A program made the translations under genes and the position numbers. Below are positions 1 through 3,978 of a DNA stretch of 5,835 nucleotides, in pieces; the first letter of the stretch is position 1; each line of letters begins with the position of its first letter. Source of the DNA: Bacteroidota bacterium (GTDB lineage: Bacteria; Bacteroidota; Bacteroidia; Flavobacteriales; Flavobacteriaceae); assembly GCA_023386255.1 (NCBI GenBank), contig JAEWKB010000234.1:1-5835 (forward strand). Direction: 5' to 3'. Below the pieces are notes generated by a model that had not been told where the DNA came from, did no database searches, and worked only from the letters and a program-made list of their open reading frames with translations.

Positions 1-56
1 GGTTCACGCTTGCCTAAAAGGTTAAGGTTAGGCCCGTTGATAATGATCAATTTCAT
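1..56 (-). CDS. aroQ: Type II 3-dehydroquinate dehydratase, N-terminal fragment
   Basis: Only the first 18 codons and two bases of the nineteenth lie in the window, read on the minus strand from an ATG at 56-54. They encode MKLIIINGPNLNLLGKRE, followed by a codon beginning CC (proline). The NGPNLNLLGxREP block is the N-terminal signature of type II dehydroquinases, which convert 3-dehydroquinate to 3-dehydroshikimate in the shikimate pathway as cytoplasmic dodecamers of about 140-150 residues per subunit. The catalytic tyrosine that normally follows the REP motif, and the rest of the protein, lie outside the window. The gene is separated from the outer-membrane protein operon behind it by a terminator, so it should be transcribed on its own. 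The family call is firm despite the short fragment because the motif is highly specific. That the gene is intact beyond the edge is assumed. Confidence 0.9.
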   Translation of the reverse strand, partial: MKLIIINGPNLNLLGKRE

Positions 57-71
57 CAGGTGCAATTTTTG

Positions 72-101
72 TAAAAATAATCATTCATTTTATAGCTGCA
101 A
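72..101 (-). promoter_or_regulatory. Candidate Bacteroidota-type promoter for aroQ
   Basis: On the minus strand there is TTG (101-99), a 19-base spacer, then TATTTTTA (79-72). This matches the Bacteroidota consensus TTG / TAnnTTTG with the usual spacing, apart from the last base (A for G). Transcription would start about 10 bases before the aroQ ATG at 56, giving a very short leader. The position fits, but AT-rich DNA produces such matches by chance. Confidence 0.4.
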
Positions 102-135
102 TCTGCTATAACATTTAATTTAACACTTGTTGAAT

Positions 136-175
136 AAAAAAACCGGCCTCATCTTTAACAGATAAGGCCGGTTTT
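136..175 (-). terminator. Rho-independent terminator of the 1285-193 operon
   Basis: There is a GC-rich stem, CCGGCCT (143-149) pairing with AGGCCGG (165-171). It is extended inward past one C-A mismatch by ATCT (151-154) with AGAT (160-163), around a five-base loop, and outward by A-T pairs. Read on the minus strand, the hairpin is followed by seven consecutive T residues (142-136). It lies 17 bases beyond the stop codon of the minus-strand gene ending at 193. The plus-strand side also has four T residues (172-175), so it could work weakly in both directions. Confidence 0.9.
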
Positions 176-192
176 GTATCAGGTTACAGATA

Positions 193-735
193 TTATAGAA
201 AATAATATCCTAAAGAAAGCTGGAATACGGCATTTTTACCTTCAAAAGAGTTGTTTACATCATTAAAACCAATTGTATAACGGGCCTGTGCAAACAGCCC
301 TTTAATTATTTTAAGCTCCACGCCACCGGCAGCGGCAATGTCAACCGACTCATTTTCATACGCATCTCCTGCAGATTCCCATGGGTTATCGTCATTCACC
401 AGGAATGAAAACTGTGGCCCTGCCATAAGGCTAAGCCTGTCAGGTAAAATATAATATTTTGCCATTACAGGTACCGACATGTAGTCAAGCTTAAAATCTT
501 CTCCATCAACCTCTGCTCCCTGAGATGAATAAAGCCCTTCAACCTGAAGTGAAAATACAGGTACAAAATTAAGCTCTAAAGCTGCGCCTGCGTGCCAGCT
601 GGTAATATTATCGGCGTTATCTGCGCCGTTTATGCTTGCAAAGTTAGCACCTGCCTTTAGGCCTAAATCTATACCCTGTGCCTGCATGCCGAAGCCGCCT
701 GCTACAAATGCTGCTAATAAAAGGATTTTTTTCAT
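193..735 (-). CDS. PorT-family outer-membrane beta-barrel protein, second gene of operon
   Basis: The 180-residue protein has a signal peptide (lysines at 2-3, hydrophobic stretch 4-17, likely cleavage after A19 in MQA|Q). The mature part is an OMP_b-brl_2 / PorT-type small barrel with GLKAGANFASING (25-37), LQVEGLYSSQGAE (63-75), LDYMSVPVMAKYY (83-95), LMAGPQFSFLVND (103-115), GLFAQARYTIG (146-156) and a final amphipathic strand (169-179). It is expected in the outer membrane. Family members have no single known function, so no substrate or partner is proposed. The ATG at 735 is followed directly by MKK, typical of exported proteins. The gene lies 22 bases downstream of its paralogue at 758-1285, with no TAnnTTTG element in the gap, so it is probably cotranscribed. 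It ends in FL rather than the usual terminal aromatic residue of barrel proteins. Acidic patches lie in presumed loops (38-43 and 115-132). Confidence 0.9.
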   Translation of the reverse strand: MKKILLLAAFVAGGFGMQAQGIDLGLKAGANFASINGADNADNITSWHAGAALELNFVPVFSLQVEGLYSSQGAEVDGEDFKLDYMSVPVMAKYYILPDRLSLMAGPQFSFLVNDDNPWESAGDAYENESVDIAAAGGVELKIIKGLFAQARYTIGFNDVNNSFEGKNAVFQLSLGYYFL

Positions 736-757
736 TGTTTTATAGTTTTAAAGTTGT

Positions 758-1285
758 TTAAAAGATGTATCCTATTGATGCCTGTACAACTGAATTTTTA
801 AGGTCGAAATTATCAGATAGCCTGCTCAGGCCGGCATTGTAACGTGCCTGCAGGAATAATCCGTCGGCAATAAAAAACTCCATACCGCCCACAATCCCAA
901 AATCGTAGGTGTTGCTTTCAAGCGCATCAACATTGTCAGACTCGCTTATCAGCATCCCAAACTGCGGCCCGGCCTGTATGTTAAAGCTGTCGGTAAAATA
1001 AATTTTGGCAACTACCGGCAGTGTAAGGTAATTCATCTCATATTCATAGTCTCTGTCTTTAGCGCCCTGGGTGCTGTACAAAAACTCCGGCTGTATAGAA
1101 AGGTGCTTAAAAATGCTTATCTCAGCAAGGCCGCCTACGTGGAAACCTGTAAGGACATTAAAATCATCAGCATTATCGCCCCTGAAGCTTGCAAAGTTAA
1201 TACCCGCCTTAATTCCATAAGATTGTGCATTTCCTGCTGTGAAAAACCCCAGCGCGATGACTGCGGCAAAAAAAATCTTTTTCAT
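758..1285 (-). CDS. PorT-family outer-membrane beta-barrel protein, first gene of operon
   Basis: The 175-residue secreted barrel protein has a signal peptide (lysines at 2-3, hydrophobic 4-17, probable cleavage after A20 in GNA|Q). The family blocks follow in order: YGIKAGINFASFRG (23-36), GFHVGGLAE (47-55), IQPEFLYSTQGAK (64-76), MNYLTLPVVAKIY (84-96), IQAGPQFGMLIS (103-114), GLFLQARYNAG (142-152) and a terminal strand ending IGYIF (171-175). The final phenylalanine fits the C-terminal signal used by barrel-assembly machinery. It is clearly paralogous to the genes at 193-735 and 2272-2916 but well diverged from both. The start is the ATG at 1285, preceded by an A-rich leader and a perfect TAnnTTTG element at 1318-1311. 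Being promoter-proximal, it probably drives the two-gene operon that ends at the terminator at 136-175. The specific function is unknown; outer-membrane location is inferred from the family. Confidence 0.9.
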   Translation of the reverse strand: MKKIFFAAVIALGFFTAGNAQSYGIKAGINFASFRGDNADDFNVLTGFHVGGLAEISIFKHLSIQPEFLYSTQGAKDRDYEYEMNYLTLPVVAKIYFTDSFNIQAGPQFGMLISESDNVDALESNTYDFGIVGGMEFFIADGLFLQARYNAGLSRLSDNFDLKNSVVQASIGYIF

Positions 1286-1310
1286 TTTTGTGTTATAGTT
1301 AATGTTATTG

Positions 1311-1318
1311 CAAAGATA
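1311..1318 (-). promoter_or_regulatory. -7 element for the PorT-like operon
   Basis: On the minus strand the sequence is TATCTTTG, a perfect match to TAnnTTTG, 26 to 33 bases upstream of the ATG at 1285. It predicts a leader of roughly 20 bases. No TTG is present at the ideal 17-23 base spacing; the nearest partner is a weak TTA about 23 bases upstream. The -7 match and position carry the call. Confidence 0.55.
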
Positions 1319-1348
1319 GCCATATAAAATAATGTGGTTGTTAAGATT

Positions 1349-1381
1349 TTGATGATAACATATATAACAAGCCTATTTTTG
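1349..1381 (+). promoter_or_regulatory. Possible distal promoter upstream of the 1552 gene
   Basis: There is TTG (1349-1351), a 22-base spacer, then TATTTTTG (1374-1381), which fits both elements of the Bacteroidota promoter consensus and its accepted spacing. It lies about 170 bases before the ATG at 1552. If used, it would give a leader of about 160 bases or a small transcript. It may be a chance match, because the 266-base divergent intergenic region is very AT-rich. Confidence 0.3.
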
Positions 1382-1513
1382 TTAAATAAATATTAATGTT
1401 TTATCATTTGTTGAGCGTTTGTGGAACGTGTTGATATTCAATATTTTATTTGAATTGGATTTTTGGTAACACAAAAATAATTTAACATAAACATTTTCCT
1501 GTTAAATAATTCT

Positions 1514-1521
1514 TATATTTG
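1514..1521 (+). promoter_or_regulatory. -7 element of the 1552-2202 barrel gene
   Basis: TATATTTG matches TAnnTTTG exactly, 31 bases before the ATG, predicting a leader of about 25 bases that ends in an A-rich stretch with no Shine-Dalgarno motif. No TTG sits at the right distance upstream; only TTT (1495-1497, 16-base spacer) is available. This is the more likely main promoter for the gene because it is proximal. Confidence 0.6.
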
Positions 1522-1551
1522 CGGCTCGTAACCAATAAAATTTAACACAAA

Positions 1552-2202
1552 ATGAAAAAAGTAATTTTATCTGCAGCAGCACTATTTGCTTTTGCATTTG
1601 CTAATGCTCAGGAAGCTGAAACTCCAGCCTTTGGATTTACTAAAGGTAACATTATTGTTGAAGGCAACATCCAGTTCAGTTCTTCTAAAGAAGAAGATGA
1701 AATAGGAGAGACAAAAGTAAATGAGTTTAACTTCAATCCAAAAGCAGGTTATTTTATTACTGATAAGTTTGCTGTAGGTATTGAGCTTGGTGTAGGTTCT
1801 GAAAAAACAGAAGAAACTCCTGATGGTGGTGAAACTACTGAAATAAAAAGCAACAACTTTGATGCAGGTGTATTTGGCCGTTACTATTTCCTGGATCTTG
1901 GTCAAAGGTTCAAAACTTATGCTGAAGTTGGTGTAGGATTTGGATCAGAAAAATTTGAAACTGATGGTGAGGAAACAAGCAAAGATTCTTACTTTAGTGC
2001 AGGTCTTGACCTTGGTATCAACTATTTTGTAACTAAAAACTTCGCAATCAACTTCGGTCTTGCAAACGTTCTTGGTTTCAATAATACTAAAACTGAGTTC
2101 CCAGGTGGTGGCGAAAGTAAAGCAAACAGCTTTGAAGGTAACATCAATGTATTCAACAACTTCTTTGATACAGCTACTTTTGGTTTGACTTACAAATTCT
2201 AA
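1552..2202 (+). CDS. Secreted outer-membrane beta-barrel protein with acidic loops
   Basis: The 216-residue protein has a signal peptide (KK at 2-3, alanine- and phenylalanine-rich core 4-17, cleavage after A19 in ANA|Q). The mature part alternates amphipathic strands with loops and ends in LTYKF (212-216), as outer-membrane barrels do. Short turns (FITDKF 68-73, FVTKNF 159-164 and the LDLGQRFK segment 114-121) alternate with long acidic segments at about 43-56, 82-99, 131-145 and 177-191. This suggests a roughly eight-stranded OMP_b-brl barrel with four exposed loops. It is not a close relative of the three PorT-type neighbours. Codons such as GGT, GTA, ACT and GCT are strongly preferred here, whereas the 193-735 and 758-1285 genes use more GGC, GCC and CTG; this suggests high expression. 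It is monocistronic, with its own promoter element and the terminator at 2224-2252. Function and ligand are unknown. Confidence 0.88.
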   Translation: MKKVILSAAALFAFAFANAQEAETPAFGFTKGNIIVEGNIQFSSSKEEDEIGETKVNEFNFNPKAGYFITDKFAVGIELGVGSEKTEETPDGGETTEIKSNNFDAGVFGRYYFLDLGQRFKTYAEVGVGFGSEKFETDGEETSKDSYFSAGLDLGINYFVTKNFAINFGLANVLGFNNTKTEFPGGGESKANSFEGNINVFNNFFDTATFGLTYKF

Positions 2203-2223
2203 TTATCAATTAGGTTATATGCG

Positions 2224-2252
2224 AAAAACCTCCCGTATAGGGAGGTTTTTTT
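2224..2252. terminator. Bidirectional intrinsic terminator between convergent genes
   Basis: An 11-base perfect stem, AAAAACCTCCC (2224-2234) with GGGAGGTTTTT (2240-2250), encloses a five-base loop. It is followed by T residues to 2252 on the plus strand, with five T residues on the minus strand. It lies 21 bases after the stop at 2202 and 19 bases beyond the stop of the minus-strand gene at 2272, so it serves both. Confidence 0.93.
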
Positions 2253-2271
2253 ATTTTAGGCTGTCTGGTTA

Positions 2272-2916
2272 TTAGAACTTATAACCTAAGCTGATCTGGA
2301 ATACAGAGTTCTGTACATTAAGGTCGTCAGCAATATCAGATACACCCTGGTTGTACCTTGCTGAAGCAAATAATCCCATTTCAGTCTGGAAAGTTAAACC
2401 ACCGGCAACACCAAATTCAAATGTGTTAGCAGTTTGCCTGATTGGTGAAGGAGAGTCTCCGTCATCACCTGTAGGGTTAGTGTCCCACTCATCATTTACA
2501 AGGAAGCTGAACTGAGGTCCGGCCTCAAGGCTAAATCCTTTGAAAAGATAAACTTTGGCAAGCACCGGAACATTAATGTAATCTAACTGAAGTTCCTGGT
2601 TTACAGTATAAGGGTCTTCAAAAGGTAAATCTACAACGTAGTCATACTCTGCACCCTGTCCTGAATAAAGGACCTCAGCCTGTAGTGAGAAAATGTCTGC
2701 AATTGGCATTTCAGCCACTAAACCTACGTGGAAGCTTGTCCTTGAATCAGGGCTTTCTATGTCATCCCCGTTAAGGGTTGCAAAGTTAACACCACCTTTT
2801 ACACCCCAGCTAAAAGCCATAGAGTCTTTGTTGCTTGCGTCTTCCTGTGCGTTAGATACTGCTACAGCTCCTAACATTAATGCACCTGCCGAAATAAATT
2901 TAAATAGTTTCATCAT
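2272..2916 (-). CDS. PorT-family outer-membrane beta-barrel protein, third paralogue
   Basis: The 214-residue protein has a signal peptide (hydrophobic 7-20, cleavage after A23 in SNA|Q). The same ordered blocks as in the two-gene operon follow: WGVKGGVNFATLNG (37-50), SFHVG (61-65), LQAEVLYSGQGAE (78-90), LDYINVPVLAKVY (111-123), LEAGPQFSFLVND (129-142), GLFASARYNQG (181-191) and a last strand ending SLGYKF (209-214). It is longer than its paralogues because of insertions in presumed surface loops at about 91-108 and 143-162, the second rich in Asp, Gly, Ser and Pro. Two adjacent ATG codons (2916 and 2913) could start it; the first is given, and the second would remove one residue only. It faces xerD divergently across 90 bases and shares a terminator with the 1552-2202 gene. 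Outer-membrane location is inferred from the family; no specific role can be assigned. Confidence 0.9.
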   Translation of the reverse strand: MMKLFKFISAGALMLGAVAVSNAQEDASNKDSMAFSWGVKGGVNFATLNGDDIESPDSRTSFHVGLVAEMPIADIFSLQAEVLYSGQGAEYDYVVDLPFEDPYTVNQELQLDYINVPVLAKVYLFKGFSLEAGPQFSFLVNDEWDTNPTGDDGDSPSPIRQTANTFEFGVAGGLTFQTEMGLFASARYNQGVSDIADDLNVQNSVFQISLGYKF

Positions 2917-2927
2917 TAATTAAGTTT

Positions 2928-2935
2928 TAGTTTTG
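2928..2935 (+). promoter_or_regulatory. Weak candidate -7 element for xerD
   Basis: TAGTTTTG matches TAnnTTTG, but there is no upstream TTG at a suitable distance, and the implied leader would be about 65-70 bases. It is the only exact match on the plus strand in the 90-base divergent gap. Confidence 0.25.
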
Positions 2936-2940
2936 TACTC

Positions 2941-2975
2941 CAAAATTATTTCATTCAACTATGAGGGCTTGTCAA
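2941..2975 (-). promoter_or_regulatory. Candidate promoter of the third PorT-like gene
   Basis: On the minus strand there is TTG (2975-2973, inside TTGAC) and a perfect TAATTTTG (2948-2941), separated by 24 bases. That is one base beyond the usual 17-23 range. The implied leader of about 20 bases is A-rich and has no Shine-Dalgarno motif, like the other barrel genes here. Confidence 0.5.
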
Positions 2976-3006
2976 AAAATTCTTAATTCACAAAACTTTA
3001 ACCTGT

Positions 3007-3906
3007 ATGAAAAGTTGGATTAAATTGATTAACGATTATAAATCATACCTCAAAATTGAAAGGGGGCTGGCAGAGAACTCCGTCACCAATTATGTGTTTG
3101 ATGTGCAGCGATTGCTTGATTACCTGACAGATAAGAGCATTAATGTATCGCCTTTGCAGATATCTGAAGAGACCATACAGGAATTTATATATCATATAGC
3201 ATCAGAACTTAACCCGCGGTCACGCTCCCGTATAATATCAGGGCTTAAAAGCTTTTTCAATTACCTCATTTTTGAAGATTACCGTAAAGATTCGCCCATG
3301 GAACTTATAGAAGTACCTAAAACAGGGCGTAAACTTCCTGATACACTCTCTACTGCAGAGATTGACAACCTTATTAATGCCATTGACCTTTCGTCAGCAG
3401 AAGGCGAGCGTAACCGTGCCATGCTTGAAACCCTGTACAGCTGCGGACTAAGGGTATCAGAACTGGTGTCATTAAAACTATCAGACCTCTTTTTTGAAGA
3501 AGGTTTTATAAAAGTAACCGGCAAGGGCAACAAACAGCGTTTTGTACCGGTTGGCCATACTACCCAAAAATTTATTGAGCTTTATAAAAATACGATGCGC
3601 AATAAAATGAATATTCAGAAAGGGCATGAAGATACTTTGTTTTTAAACAGGAGGGGTAAAGGGCTTACCCGTGCCATGGTTTTTACCATAATAAAAGAAC
3701 TTGCCGGTAAAACAGGCCTTAATAAAACCATTAGCCCTCACACCTTCAGGCATTCATTTGCTACACACCTTCTGGAAAATGGAGCCGACCTTCGGTCCAT
3801 ACAGCTAATGCTTGGGCATGAATCTATTACAACTACAGAGATATACATGCACCTGGACAGGAAGTTTTTGAACCAGGTTTTAAATACTTATCACCCAAGA
3901 AGATAA
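3007..3906 (+). CDS. xerD: Site-specific tyrosine recombinase XerD
   Basis: The 299-residue protein is the usual length for XerD. Residues 1-95 form the N-terminal SAM-like core-binding domain (LKIERGLAENSVTNY at 15-29). Residues 110-295 form the catalytic domain. All six expected catalytic residues are visible: R149 in SCGLRVSEL, K173 in GKGNK, H245 and R248 in SPHTFRHSFATHLL, H271 in LGHES, and nucleophile Y280 in TTTEIYMH. Each sits one residue beyond its E. coli XerD counterpart. XerD acts with XerC at dif to resolve chromosome dimers at division. XerC and XerD are hard to separate by eye, but the SPHTFRHSFATHLLENGADLRSIQ type of motif and the collinear catalytic positions favour XerD. 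The ATG at 3007 gives the typical flavobacterial N-terminus. No integron, phage or transposon features surround it, so it is a housekeeping recombinase rather than a mobile integrase. Confidence 0.93.
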   Translation: MKSWIKLINDYKSYLKIERGLAENSVTNYVFDVQRLLDYLTDKSINVSPLQISEETIQEFIYHIASELNPRSRSRIISGLKSFFNYLIFEDYRKDSPMELIEVPKTGRKLPDTLSTAEIDNLINAIDLSSAEGERNRAMLETLYSCGLRVSELVSLKLSDLFFEEGFIKVTGKGNKQRFVPVGHTTQKFIELYKNTMRNKMNIQKGHEDTLFLNRRGKGLTRAMVFTIIKELAGKTGLNKTISPHTFRHSFATHLLENGADLRSIQLMLGHESITTTEIYMHLDRKFLNQVLNTYHPRR

Positions 3907-3914
3907 ACGATTAG

Positions 3915-3939
3915 AAAATATTTATCAAAAATATTTTTT
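3915..3939 (+). other. AT-only inverted repeat between xerD and kinase gene
   Basis: AAAATATTT (3915-3923) pairs perfectly with AAATATTTT (3929-3937) around a five-base loop, followed by two further T residues. It begins 8 bases after the xerD stop. It could be a weak xerD terminator or an operator for the kinase promoter just downstream. An all-A/T stem makes both uncertain. Confidence 0.3.
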
Positions 3940-3955
3940 GTTAAAAAAGTACTGC

Positions 3956-3963
3956 TATTTTTG
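3956..3963 (+). promoter_or_regulatory. -7 element of the kinase-regulator operon
   Basis: TATTTTTG is an exact TAnnTTTG match 15 to 22 bases before the ATG at 3979. A TTG (3938-3940) lies 15 bases upstream, slightly closer than usual; TTT at 3934-3936 would give 19. It supports transcription of the kinase separately from xerD, with a leader of about 10 bases. Confidence 0.5.
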
Positions 3964-3978
3964 TACAAAATTAGGTAG

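Noticed and set aside
1103..1327. 74-codon plus-strand open frame opposite the 758-1285 gene
   Set aside because: It lies antisense to a well-supported barrel gene, has cysteine-rich sequence without any domain pattern, and runs through the minus-strand promoter region.
1436..1455. ATTCAA / TTGAAT inverted repeat in the divergent intergenic region
   Set aside because: The arms are only six bases, with an eight-base AT loop and no extension, as expected by chance in DNA this AT-rich; it is not listed as a feature.
1582..1905. 107-codon minus-strand open frame inside the 1552-2202 gene
   Set aside because: It is antisense to a gene with a clear signal peptide and barrel pattern. Its Phe-, Ser- and Lys-rich composition is what reversed acidic, A-rich coding DNA gives.
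2693..2923. 76-codon plus-strand open frame opposite the third PorT-like gene
   Set aside because: It is a shadow of the signal peptide and first strands of the minus-strand gene, with no recognisable features.
3279..3533. 84-codon minus-strand open frame inside xerD
   Set aside because: It lies wholly inside xerD, in the part encoding the catalytic arginine and lysine, and shows no domain pattern of its own.
3007..3906. xerD as the integrase of a mobile element or integron
   Set aside because: It matches housekeeping XerD in length and catalytic spacing. There is no attachment-site repeat, cassette, excisionase or phage gene nearby.
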